A stretch of 11,750 nt of DNA from an uncultured Clostridia bacterium (lineage in GTDB: Bacteria; Bacillota; Clostridia; Oscillospirales; CAG-382), in contig CANQVQ010000051.1 in assembly GCA_947627335.1 (NCBI GenBank), forward strand, positions 1 to 11,750, written 5' to 3'. The notes under the pieces were generated by a model that made no database searches, had not been told where the DNA came from, and saw only the letters and a list, made by a program, of their open reading frames with translations. The stretch's first letter is position 1. Each line of letters begins with the position of its first letter. This document shows positions 4,967-11,750 of the stretch, one piece after another. The position numbers and the translations under genes were made by a program.

Positions 4967-5664
4967 AGTCCGCCGTTCACGTCCAGGACCGCCCCCGTGA
5001 TATAGGACGCCTCCTCCGACGCGAGGAACACCAGTGCCGAGGCGACCTCCTCCGGCGTGCCGAACCGTTCGAGCGGGATGGAATCCGCCAGTTCTTCCGC
5101 CTCCGCGACGGTCAGGCGGTCGTTCATGCGCGTCCGAATGACGCCGGGGCAGACGCAGTTGACCCGCACTCCCGCCGGACCGACCTCCTTCGCGAGCGCC
5201 TTGGTGAACCCGATCAGACCCGCCTTCGCCGCCGAATAATCCACTTCGCAGCTCCCGCCGGTCTCCCCGAACACCGAGGACACGTTCAGGATGCACCCGC
5301 TCTGTCGGGAAAGCATCCCCTTCACCAGCAGACGCGAAAGCGTCACCGGCGCAAGCAGATCTACCTCGTAAAGCGTCCGCGCCTGCTCCTCCGGCACCCA
5401 ATCGAACAGGCTGAACAGGTCCACGGCGGCATTGTTGACCAGCACGTCGGTTTTCGGGAACGCCTCGGCGAGCGCACGCACCTGCGCAGGGTCGCGAAGG
5501 TCCGCCCGGAACACGACCGAACCCGGCAGTTCCCGCGAAAGCGCTTCCGCCTTTTCGACCCCGGAAAAGCAGTGCAAAACGACCCGGTACCCGGCACGGG
5601 CGAACGCACGGGCGGTCGCCTCCCCGATCCCGCCGGACGCACCGGTGATCAGAACCGTCCTCAT
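4963..5664 (-). CDS. SDR family oxidoreductase (FabG-like)
   Basis: A 233-residue classical short-chain dehydrogenase/reductase, slightly shorter than FabG. It has the nucleotide motif TGASGGIG (7-14), NNAA at 77-80, the active-site S130 (NVSS), Y143 and K147 (YSAAK), the PG motif (CVCPGVIRT, 171-179) and the usual C-terminus GAVLDVNGG. At the place of the catalytic Asn of the N-S-Y-K tetrad (28 residues before the Ser, as in FabG) the sequence has D102 (EVDLLAP). The start overlaps the hslO stop as ATGA, with GGAG 11 bases upstream inside hslO, so translation is probably coupled. It is the last gene of nusB-xseA-hslO-SDR. It is similar to 3-oxoacyl-ACP reductases, but no acyl-chain genes lie nearby, so I do not assign fabG. 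The substrate is unknown. Confidence 0.93.
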   Translation of the reverse strand: MRTVLITGASGGIGEATARAFARAGYRVVLHCFSGVEKAEALSRELPGSVVFRADLRDPAQVRALAEAFPKTDVLVNNAAVDLFSLFDWVPEEQARTLYEVDLLAPVTLSRLLVKGMLSRQSGCILNVSSVFGETGGSCEVDYSAAKAGLIGFTKALAKEVGPAGVRVNCVCPGVIRTRMNDRLTVAEAEELADSIPLERFGTPEEVASALVFLASEEASYITGAVLDVNGGL

Positions 5665-6545
5665 GGCGTTTTCCGCTCCGCTTCGGCGAGCAGCTTCCGC
5701 AGGTCGTCCTTGGAATAGCGGTAATCCGTCCCGCAGAATTCGCAGGACAGCACGGTTTCCTGCGGGTCGTCCAGCAGTTCCCGCAGCTGTCCGCCCCCGA
5801 GCGAGAGCAGGGCGCGGTCGGTCCGTTCCCGCGAGCAGTCACAGCGGTATTCGCAGGAAATTTCGTCGAACAGGTCGAACGGTATGCCGTCGAGGAACCC
5901 TTCGAGAAGCTGTTCGGGCGTCCCGCGGTCCAGTACCGACGTGACCGGCGGCAGCTTCGCGGCGTTCGCCTCGAGCCGGTCGGTCACTTCCGGGTCCGCG
6001 TAGGGCAGAAGCTGGATCAGAGCGCCGCCGGCGGCCTTGCAGGAGCCGTCCGTATCCACCAGCACCCCGAGGGCGCAGAGGGTCGGCACCTGCTCGCTGG
6101 TCGCGAAATAGTAGGCGAGGTCCTGCGCGATCTCGCCGGTCTGGATCTCCGCGACGCCCTGAAACGGCGTCCCGCCGACGGAACGCGTCACGGTCAGCTG
6201 CCCCTTGCCGACGCAGCGACCCACGTCGAGCTTGCCGTCCGCTTCCCGCAGGGGGTAATCGCAGGACGGGTCGCCGATCAGTCCCCGCACGTTGCCCATG
6301 TAATCGGCGGACGCGAGCAGGGTCCCCCCGCCGCCGTCCCCCTGAAAACGTAGGGTCAGCAGGTCGTCCTCCTCGCCGAGCAGACTGCCCATCAGGGACG
6401 CCCCCAGAAGCACGCGTCCGAGCGCGGCCGTCGCCGTCGGAGCGGTGCGGTGGATCCCGACCGCACGGTTGACGATGCTCCGCCCGTCGATCACGACCGC
6501 ACGCGCCGAACCGTCCTGTGTCATCGCACGCAGTATCCTTGCCAT
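5661..6545 (-). CDS. hslO: Hsp33 redox-regulated holdase chaperone
   Basis: A cytoplasmic ATP-independent chaperone that is switched on when oxidation of its zinc centre unfolds the C-terminal domain and exposes client-binding surface. Length (294 residues) is typical. The N-terminal core spans about 1-180 (VNRAVGIHRTAPTATAALGR, FQGDGGGGTLLASAD, YYFATSEQVPT). The C-terminal zinc switch has C235-D-C237 and C268-E-F-C271, the family CxC...CxxC pattern. An additional C231 lies just before. The start is supported by GGAGG at 6555-6559, 9 bases upstream. It follows xseA by 16 bases and overlaps the SDR gene by 4 bases, so all are probably on one mRNA. The four zinc ligands are present, so the protein should be redox-switchable. 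Confidence 0.96.
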   Translation of the reverse strand: MARILRAMTQDGSARAVVIDGRSIVNRAVGIHRTAPTATAALGRVLLGASLMGSLLGEEDDLLTLRFQGDGGGGTLLASADYMGNVRGLIGDPSCDYPLREADGKLDVGRCVGKGQLTVTRSVGGTPFQGVAEIQTGEIAQDLAYYFATSEQVPTLCALGVLVDTDGSCKAAGGALIQLLPYADPEVTDRLEANAAKLPPVTSVLDRGTPEQLLEGFLDGIPFDLFDEISCEYRCDCSRERTDRALLSLGGGQLRELLDDPQETVLSCEFCGTDYRYSKDDLRKLLAEAERKTP

Positions 6546-6561
6546 CTTCGCTTTCCTCCCG

Positions 6562-7746
6562 TCAGACCTTCGTCGCGTCCATCTGCCCGCCGGCGAGCTT
6601 CACCGAGAACTTTTCACCGCTCGCGAGCGCCTCCGGGCGGCGGACCACCCCGCCCGACGCGTCGAACACCACGGCGTACCCCCGTTCCAGCACGGCGAGG
6701 GGGTTGAGCGAACGCAGTTTCTCCGAAAGCACCTGCAATCTCTGCGCCCGGCGCTCCATCGACAGGTCGACGGCGCGGTGCAGACGCTCCTCCGCCTGCG
6801 CGACCAGCATTCGCTTGTCGTCGAGGTACGCCTGCGGCGAGGCGAGGACCGGACGGGTCGCGAGGGCGTTCAGCCGTTGGGAGAGCATTTGCAGACGGGC
6901 CTCGACGAGGCTGTTCATGCGTCCGCGCAGGTTGTCGAACTTGCGCAGCAGCTCCCGCACGTCCGGGACCGCCAGTTCCGCGGCGGCGGACGGCGTCGGC
7001 GCACGCAGGTCGGCGACGAAATCGCAGATGGTGAAATCCGTCTCGTGTCCGACGGCGGAGATGATCGGCGTGCGGCAGGCGTAGATCTCCCGCGCCAGCG
7101 CCTCGTCGTTGAAGCACCACAGGTCCTCCATCGAGCCGCCGCCGCGTCCGATAAGGATCACGTCGCACTTTCCGCCGCCGTCCAGCAGTCGAAGCGCCCG
7201 AATCAGTTCGGCGGGCGCCGTCGGACCCTGCACGGTCGCCGGAGCAAGCAGAATGTTCGCCGCCGGGAAGCGCCGATGGGTGACGTTGATGATGTCCCGC
7301 ACGGCGGCGCCGTTTTCCGCCGTGATGACCCCGACGCGGAACGGGACCTTCGGCAGGGGCTTCTTGTGGGCGGGGTCGAACAGCCCCTCCGCCTTCAAGC
7401 GCTTCTTGAGCTGTTCAAACGCTGCCGCGAGCGAACCGACGCCGTCCGGCTCGATGCTTTCCGCGTAGAAACGGTACTGCCCGTCCCGCACGAAAACCGA
7501 AACACGCCCGACGCACAGCACCTTCATGCCGTTCTCCGGGCGGAATGCCAGCTTGCCCGCGCCCCCGAACATGGTCGCGGGGACGGCGGACTTTTCGTCC
7601 TTGAGCGTGAAATAGATATGCCCGCTTCCGGGGTACACCCGCACGTTGGAAAGCTCCCCCCGCACGGCGACCTTCGCAAGAAGCGGCGCACCCGCGAGAT
7701 AGTCGCGAATGTACACGTTCAACTGTTCGACCGTCAACGTCTGCAT
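6562..7746 (-). CDS. xseA: Exodeoxyribonuclease VII large subunit
   Basis: The catalytic subunit of exonuclease VII, which with several XseB small subunits degrades single-stranded DNA into oligonucleotides in repair. With the ATG at 7746 it has 394 residues, near the short end of the family. An N-terminal OB-fold (about 3-100, with ELSNVR and GHIYFTLKD) is followed by the catalytic domain with GVITAENGAAVRD (139-151), GRGGGSMEDLW (200-210), GHETD (233-237) and RAPTPSAAAE (248-257). A coiled-coil-forming helical region comes next and the protein ends with LNPLAVLERGYA and a small C-terminal strand region. A GTG at 7755 is in frame, but AAAGGAG (7757-7763) is only 1 base from it and 10 from the ATG, so the ATG is chosen. 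No xseB follows, and hslO begins after 16 bases. Confidence 0.96.
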   Translation of the reverse strand: MQTLTVEQLNVYIRDYLAGAPLLAKVAVRGELSNVRVYPGSGHIYFTLKDEKSAVPATMFGGAGKLAFRPENGMKVLCVGRVSVFVRDGQYRFYAESIEPDGVGSLAAAFEQLKKRLKAEGLFDPAHKKPLPKVPFRVGVITAENGAAVRDIINVTHRRFPAANILLAPATVQGPTAPAELIRALRLLDGGGKCDVILIGRGGGSMEDLWCFNDEALAREIYACRTPIISAVGHETDFTICDFVADLRAPTPSAAAELAVPDVRELLRKFDNLRGRMNSLVEARLQMLSQRLNALATRPVLASPQAYLDDKRMLVAQAEERLHRAVDLSMERRAQRLQVLSEKLRSLNPLAVLERGYAVVFDASGGVVRRPEALASGEKFSVKLAGGQMDATKV

Positions 7747-7756
7747 GACCCCCACG

Positions 7757-7763
7757 CTCCTTT
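7757..7763 (-). promoter_or_regulatory. Ribosome binding site that decides the xseA start
   Basis: AAAGGAG on the minus strand, 10 bases before the ATG at 7746 but only 1 base before the in-frame GTG at 7755. It supports the ATG. Confidence 0.8.
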
Positions 7764-7782
7764 CCGTATGCTTCCGAAACCC

Positions 7783-8184
7783 CTATCCGCGGGACCGGAT
7801 CACCTTCGCGAGCACCCCGTTGATGAACGGAACGGCTTTGTCCGTGTCGTAGATGCGCGCAAGCTCCAGCGCCTCGTTGACCGCGATCTCGTCCGGCGTG
7901 CGCTCCGGCAGGAAGCACAGCTCGCACACCGCGACCCGCAGGATCGCCAGCGAGACCTTCCCGATCCGCCCGAACCGCCAGTTGTCCGACGCATCGGAGA
8001 TCATGCCGTCGATCTCCGGCAGGTGCGCCGTCGCCGTTTCCAGCAGCTCCAGCGCAAAGCCGCTCGGCTTCTCCCCACGCTGCTCCTCCGCGTCCTGCGC
8101 GATCTGCGCGACCGTCTTTTCCGGCTGCACCCCGTATTCGTACAGACAGCAGACTGCCTGTTCCCTGGATTCCCGTCTTGTCAT
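7783..8184 (-). CDS. nusB: Transcription antitermination factor NusB
   Basis: A small all-helical RNA-binding protein that, with NusE (ribosomal protein S10), joins antitermination complexes on rRNA operons. It has 133 residues, typical length. Recognisable parts are the N-terminal helix (RRESREQAVCCLYEYG), the middle WRFGRIGKVSLAILRVAVCEL and the strongly conserved segment PDEIAVNEALELARIYD then FINGVLAKV. The frame is open further upstream to 8250, but AAGGA at 8193-8197 lies 8 bases from the ATG at 8184 and that protein starts exactly where the family does. The longer version would also run through the promoter -10 box. It is the first gene of the leftward operon, 36 bases before xseA, a common clostridial order. 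Confidence 0.95.
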   Translation of the reverse strand: MTRRESREQAVCCLYEYGVQPEKTVAQIAQDAEEQRGEKPSGFALELLETATAHLPEIDGMISDASDNWRFGRIGKVSLAILRVAVCELCFLPERTPDEIAVNEALELARIYDTDKAVPFINGVLAKVIRSRG

Positions 8185-8221
8185 ATCGCCGTTCCTTCCG
8201 TTCTGTTTCGCCGTTCTGTTA

Positions 8222-8250
8222 AGTATACCACATCTTGCACGGCTTGTCAA
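8222..8250 (-). promoter_or_regulatory. Consensus SigA promoter of the nusB operon
   Basis: Minus strand TTGACA (8250-8245) - 17 bases - TATACT (8227-8222), with an extended TGG before the -10 box. The start site should be near 8215, giving a leader of about 30 bases. Confidence 0.92.
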
Positions 8251-8304
8251 TCCAAAATTCCCAATCGCTTTTCCCGTTTCGGCGAAAAAAACGCAAAAAA
8301 AGAT

Positions 8305-8334
8305 TTGACAAGCACGCCGTATTTATGGTATACT
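8305..8334 (+). promoter_or_regulatory. Consensus SigA promoter of the gpmI operon
   Basis: TTGACA (8305-8310) - 18 bases - TATACT (8329-8334), with extended TGG at 8326-8328. It is divergent from the nusB promoter, the two -35 boxes being 54 bases apart. The leader to the ATG is about 45 bases. Confidence 0.92.
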
Positions 8335-8387
8335 ATCCTTTGTATAGATACATTCGCAATTTTACAAGGAAGAACAGGTAGGTATTC

Positions 8388-10040
8388 ATGGCAGAACAAA
8401 CGCAAAACAAATCCATCTTCGGCGGGAAGCCCCGCCCCATCCTGACCGTCGTCATGGACGGCGTCGGCTATTCGGAACGCACGGCGGGCAACGCCGTCCG
8501 CGCCGCCTATACCCCCACGCTCGACCTGCTCGAAGCGAGCTATCCCCGCTTCCTCCTGCAGGCGCACGGCACCGCCGTCGGGCTTCCGTCGGACGACGAC
8601 ATGGGCAATTCCGAAGTCGGTCACAACGCCCTCGGCGCAGGGCAGGTGTTCGCGCAGGGCGCAAAGCTGGTCAGCAACGCCATCGAAAGCGGGCGGATCT
8701 ACGAATCCGACGCGTGGAAGGCGCTGACCGGACGGGTGAAGGAGACCGGCGGGACCCTGCATTTCCTCGGTCTGTTCTCGGACGGCAACGTCCATTCCCA
8801 TATCGACCACCTCCGCGCCATGATCGGGCAGGCGAAGGCGTGCGGCGTTTCCCGCGTCCGCGTCCATATCCTGCTCGACGGTCGCGACGTCGGCGAGACC
8901 TCGGCGCTGGAGTACGTCCTGCCGTTCGAGGCATTCCTGTCCGAGCTGCGCGACGGTTCGTTCGACGTGCGCATCGCCTCCGGCGGCGGACGTATGCAGA
9001 TCACGATGGACCGCTACGAAGCCAACTGGGGCATGGTCGAACGCGGCTGGCGCACCCACGTCCTCGGCGAAGGGCGTCAGTTCGCCTCCGCCGCCGAAGC
9101 CGTCGAAACGCTCCGTGCGGAAACCGGCGCGATCGACCAGGATCTGCCTCCGTTCGTCATCGCCGAAAACGGCAAACCGGTCGGGACCGTCGAGGACGGC
9201 GACGCGGTCGTCTTCTTCAACTTCCGCGGCGACCGCGCCATCGAGATCTCCCGCGCATTCGAGGGCGGCGCGGACTTCGACAAGTTCGACCGCGTCCGCG
9301 TCCCGGACGTGCTGTACGCCGGGATGCTCGAATACGACGGCGACGCCCATATCCCCTCCTGCTACCTCGTTTCGCCCCCGGAGATCACCGGCACGATGGG
9401 CGAATTCCTCGTCAAGCACGGCGTCCCGCAGCTCGCCCTCTCCGAAACGCAGAAATACGGGCACGTCACCTACTTCTGGAACGGCAACCGTTCCGGCAAA
9501 TTCTCCGAGGAACTGGAGGAATACGTCGAGATCCCCTCGGACATCGTGCCGTTCGAGCAGCGCCCGTGGATGAAGTGCGCGGAGATCACGGACGTGCTGA
9601 TCGAAAAACTGCGGAGCGGCAAATTCGGCTTCCTGCGGGTCAATTTCCCGAACGGGGACATGGTCGGGCATACCGGCTCCTTCGTCGCGACCCGCATCTC
9701 CATGGAAGCGCTGGACCTGTGCCTTGCGCGGATCCTGAAGGTCGTCGACGAGGTCGGCGGCGTGGCGATCATCACGGCGGACCACGGCAACGCCGACGAA
9801 ATGTACGAGATCGACAAAAAGACCGGCGAACCGAAGTATTCCCCGGACGGCGTGCCGAAGGCGAAGACCAGCCACACGCTCAACCCGGTCCCCTGCTATC
9901 TGTACGACAATTTCTACCGCGACGCCTACGAATGCGTCGAGGGCAAATACGGTCTTGCGAACATTGCCGCCACCGTCGTGACCATGATGGGGCTGGAACC
10001 GCCCGCAAACTGGCGTCCCTCCATGATCCGCCTGAAGTGA
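8388..10040 (+). CDS. gpmI: 2,3-bisphosphoglycerate-independent phosphoglycerate mutase
   Basis: A cytoplasmic, Mn-dependent glycolytic enzyme that interconverts 3- and 2-phosphoglycerate through a phosphoserine intermediate. Metal and catalytic residues can be placed by comparison with the Bacillus enzyme: D24 (VVMDGVG), nucleophile S75 (MGNSEVGHN), D424 and H428 (GDMVGH), D465 and H466 (ADHGNADEM) and H496 (KTSH). It has 550 residues against about 510 in the usual bacterial form. Part of the excess is a loop of about 13 residues between H466 and H496 (KKTGEPKYSPDGVPK). The ribosome binding site is weak for such a gene: AGGTAGG at 8376-8382 is 5 bases from ATG and AAGGA at 8366-8370 is 17 away. 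It leads the plus-strand operon and is 28 bases before the M50 protease. It stands apart from other glycolytic genes here. Confidence 0.97.
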   Translation: MAEQTQNKSIFGGKPRPILTVVMDGVGYSERTAGNAVRAAYTPTLDLLEASYPRFLLQAHGTAVGLPSDDDMGNSEVGHNALGAGQVFAQGAKLVSNAIESGRIYESDAWKALTGRVKETGGTLHFLGLFSDGNVHSHIDHLRAMIGQAKACGVSRVRVHILLDGRDVGETSALEYVLPFEAFLSELRDGSFDVRIASGGGRMQITMDRYEANWGMVERGWRTHVLGEGRQFASAAEAVETLRAETGAIDQDLPPFVIAENGKPVGTVEDGDAVVFFNFRGDRAIEISRAFEGGADFDKFDRVRVPDVLYAGMLEYDGDAHIPSCYLVSPPEITGTMGEFLVKHGVPQLALSETQKYGHVTYFWNGNRSGKFSEELEEYVEIPSDIVPFEQRPWMKCAEITDVLIEKLRSGKFGFLRVNFPNGDMVGHTGSFVATRISMEALDLCLARILKVVDEVGGVAIITADHGNADEMYEIDKKTGEPKYSPDGVPKAKTSHTLNPVPCYLYDNFYRDAYECVEGKYGLANIAATVVTMMGLEPPANWRPSMIRLK

Positions 10041-10068
10041 CCGACATTCCCCGAAAGGAGACGACCTG

Positions 10069-10857
10069 ATGCTTCTCAACCTGCTCCACAGCAGCGGCAG
10101 CGACCTCATGTTCAACATCGCTCTGCTGGTCCTGTATGTCATCTGCATCCTGCTCGCGCTGATCTGCCACGAAGTGGCGCACGGGCTGGTCGCCAATTGG
10201 CTCGGCGACCCGACGGCGAAGCAGGAGGGACGGCTGACCTTCAATCCGCTCGCCCATATCGACCCGGTCGGCTTCCTGATGATGCTGTTCGTCGGGTACG
10301 GCTGGGCGAAGCCGGTCCCGGTCAATCCCCGTCGCCTGCGAAAGCCCCGCCGGGATATGGCGATCGTCTCCTTCGCGGGTCCGCTCGCGAACCTGCTGCT
10401 GGCGCTGTTCGCCGGGCTGGGGTGCTGTGCGCTCGTGGCGTTCGGCAAGTTTCCGATGGATATGCTTGCGTTTGAACAGGTCACGCCCGCCAGTGCGGTC
10501 AGTTACCTGCTTCTCGTCTTTATGCGGCTGAACATCGGTCTTGCGGTGTTCAACCTGATCCCGATCCCCCCGATGGACGGCTCGAATATCCTCGTGTCCT
10601 TCCTGCGCCCGAATGCGGCGGCGAAGTACCTGCAGCTGCGCCTGTACACCCAGTATATCTTCCTTGGGATCATCGCGCTCAACGTGCTTTCCGACTTCTC
10701 CGCCGTCGCCGCGACGGTCAATACGATCCTCTGGACGCCGTTTTACTACCTGACCTCCTGGATCGGCACGGGGATCCTGTCCCTCGGCTGCTGGATCTTC
10801 GGCACGCCCTCGCCGGGCATCGTTACGAGCATCCTCGCGGGATACTTCTTCGGGTAG
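10069..10857 (+). CDS. Site-2 protease family (M50) integral membrane metalloprotease
   Basis: A polytopic zinc protease that cuts substrates within the membrane. It has 262 residues. The zinc motif H34-EVA-H38 lies in the first hydrophobic segment (LLALICHEVAHGL), and the third ligand region N162-LIPIPPMD170-G is in a later one, matching the family NxxPxPxxDG. About six hydrophobic segments can be seen (roughly 14-33, 66-83, 97-125, 143-170, 193-212 and 228-255). There is no PDZ domain, which places it with the short YwhC-like group and not RseP. AAAGGAG at 10054-10060, 8 bases before ATG, is a good ribosome binding site. It is 5 bases before scpA, an arrangement common in Clostridia. The substrate is unknown. 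Confidence 0.93.
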   Translation: MLLNLLHSSGSDLMFNIALLVLYVICILLALICHEVAHGLVANWLGDPTAKQEGRLTFNPLAHIDPVGFLMMLFVGYGWAKPVPVNPRRLRKPRRDMAIVSFAGPLANLLLALFAGLGCCALVAFGKFPMDMLAFEQVTPASAVSYLLLVFMRLNIGLAVFNLIPIPPMDGSNILVSFLRPNAAAKYLQLRLYTQYIFLGIIALNVLSDFSAVAATVNTILWTPFYYLTSWIGTGILSLGCWIFGTPSPGIVTSILAGYFFG

Positions 10858-10862
10858 ATCGC

Positions 10863-11591
10863 ATGGAATTGCAGTTGAAAATCGAGCAGTACGAAGGTCC
10901 GCTGGACCTGCTGCTCGCGTTGATCACCAAGCATAAGCTGGATATTTTCGACATCCCGATCGCCCAGATCGCCGAGCAGTACACCGCCTACCTCGACGCG
11001 ATGCAGAAGCTCGACATGGAGATCGCCGGGGAATTCCTGGTCATGGCGGCGGAGCTGATGCTTATCAAGAGCCGTATGCTCCTGCCGCAGAAGGAAGGCG
11101 AGGAGGACCCCCGCAAGCCCCTCGTCGACGCCCTGCTCGAGCATCAGCGTGCCCGACAGCTCGCCGCATTCCTGCAGGTCCGTTCCGAGCAGTTCTACGA
11201 CCGCTTCCCCAAGCCCGCCGACGAGCTGACCGACCCGACCTACCACCGCGCTCACGCGGTTTCCCTGCTGACCGAAGCGTTCGGGCGCATCGCCGAGCGT
11301 ATGCGTGCGGAACCCCTGCGGCAGGAGGACGTCCGGCTCTTCCGCGAACTGCGCGAGGAGCGCTACTACACGGTCGAAGAGAAGCTGGACTGGCTGCGGG
11401 ACACGCTTGCCCGCTTTCCCCGCGTCAGCTTCGACAGCCTGTTTTCGGACGTGCATTCACGCGGAGAGATCGTCGCGATCTTCCTGTCCGTGCTGGAAGC
11501 GGTCCGATTCGGTCAGGTGGACGTGACCCACGGCGAGGACGGCGTCCTCTGGCTCTCCCCGCTCGAAGAATCGGTCGAACCCGAAGCGTGA
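10863..11591 (+). CDS. scpA: Segregation and condensation protein A (kleisin)
   Basis: The kleisin subunit of the bacterial SMC-ScpAB condensin complex, which bridges the two SMC heads and helps organise and segregate the chromosome. It has 242 residues, normal length. The N-terminal domain that binds the SMC neck shows the family start YEGPLDLLLALI and KHKLDIFDIPIAQIAEQY, then YLDAMQ and LVMAAELMLIKSRMLLP. A charged linker (about 80-120) follows. The C-terminal winged helix (about 165-235: FDSLFSDVHSRGEIVAIFLSVLEAV) binds the other SMC head. It begins 5 bases after the M50 stop with no good ribosome binding site (GGGTAG only), so translation is likely coupled to the M50 gene. The partner scpB follows after 36 bases. 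Confidence 0.96.
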   Translation: MELQLKIEQYEGPLDLLLALITKHKLDIFDIPIAQIAEQYTAYLDAMQKLDMEIAGEFLVMAAELMLIKSRMLLPQKEGEEDPRKPLVDALLEHQRARQLAAFLQVRSEQFYDRFPKPADELTDPTYHRAHAVSLLTEAFGRIAERMRAEPLRQEDVRLFRELREERYYTVEEKLDWLRDTLARFPRVSFDSLFSDVHSRGEIVAIFLSVLEAVRFGQVDVTHGEDGVLWLSPLEESVEPEA

Positions 11592-11627
11592 CCCCAAAAT
11601 CCAACCCGAAAGGCGGCGAAAAACGCC

Positions 11628-11750
11628 ATGGCGAACGCCATACAGATCCCCAAGGAAATCATAGCGTCCCTCGAAGCGGTGCTGTTCGCCTGCGGCGGCC
11701 CGGTGGAGGGGGAACGGCTGCGGGAGCTGCTTTCGCTCTCCGCCGAGGAG
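11628..11750 (+). CDS. scpB: Segregation and condensation protein B, N-terminal part
   Basis: The first 41 codons are in the window; the gene runs off the right edge. The sequence IPKEIIASLEAVLFACGGPVEGERLRELLSL, read in two overlapping pieces IIASLEAVLFACGGPV and GERLRELLSL, is the first winged-helix region of ScpB, the dimer that binds the ScpA linker in condensin. The ATG at 11628 has AAAGGCGG-like bases upstream (11609-11616), about 11 bases away. The identity is also supported by its place right after scpA. Confidence 0.9.
   Translation, partial: MANAIQIPKEIIASLEAVLFACGGPVEGERLRELLSLSAEE

Noticed and set aside
8185..8250. N-terminal extension of NusB to 8250
   Set aside because: It would run through the nusB promoter -10 box and lacks a ribosome binding site. 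The ATG at 8184 has AAGGA at 8 bases and matches the usual family start.
6445..8445. Plus-strand open frame of 666 codons opposite hslO, xseA and nusB
   Set aside because: It is antisense to three clear housekeeping genes, crosses both divergent promoters and is rich in Arg/His, as expected from reverse reading of GC-rich codons.
8247..10484. Minus-strand open frame of 745 codons opposite gpmI and the M50 gene
   Set aside because: It is a GC-rich antisense shadow. It would cross the gpmI promoter and overlap two genes whose active-site motifs are intact, and its composition (His/Asp/Arg/Val-rich) has no recognisable domain.

Overview
The window looks like an ordinary chromosomal stretch from a GC-rich member of the Clostridia, probably Oscillospiraceae/Ruminococcaceae-like. 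This is inferred from strong AAGGAGG-type ribosome binding sites, SigA-type promoters of the form TTGACA-N17/18-TGGTATACT, a Ser-rich surface-protein linker ending in a membrane anchor, and the order M50 protease - scpA - scpB. No phage, IS element, CRISPR array, tRNA or rRNA is visible. Neighbouring genes are tightly packed.

Left part, all on the minus strand (1-4966). A truncated response regulator runs off the left edge (1-325). A perfect-looking 17-bp intrinsic terminator (381-422) separates it from a secreted, Ser/Ala-repeat, membrane-anchored protein (479-1579), which has its own promoter. Next come a Gfo/Idh/MocA-type oxidoreductase (1725-2768) and, upstream of it, a TetR-family regulator (2858-3445). 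The tetR promoter carries a 19-bp near-perfect palindrome, a good candidate for its own operator, with a run of helically phased A-tracts upstream of it. Then comes a two-gene unit: an aldo/keto reductase with a C-terminal 2x[4Fe-4S] ferredoxin domain (3826-4911) and a 57-residue putative lipoprotein overlapping its end by ATGA (3656-3829).

Middle, minus strand (4963-8250). A housekeeping operon nusB - xseA - hslO - SDR reads leftwards from a consensus promoter at 8222-8250. It makes a transcription antitermination factor, the large subunit of exonuclease VII, the redox chaperone Hsp33 and a FabG-like short-chain dehydrogenase coupled to hslO by an ATGA overlap. No xseB follows xseA.

Right part, plus strand (8305-11750). 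A divergent operon starts from a promoter that nearly mirrors the nusB promoter. It carries gpmI (glycolysis), an M50 site-2-type membrane protease, scpA, and the start of scpB, the last two being the kleisin and winged-helix partners of bacterial SMC condensin.

I see no convincing new multigene system. The points most worth checking are the candidate TetR operator with its phased A-tracts, the tiny lipoprotein coupled to the Fe-S aldo/keto reductase, the tetrapeptide-repeat surface protein, the Asn-to-Asp change in the SDR active site, and the mirror-image divergent promoters.
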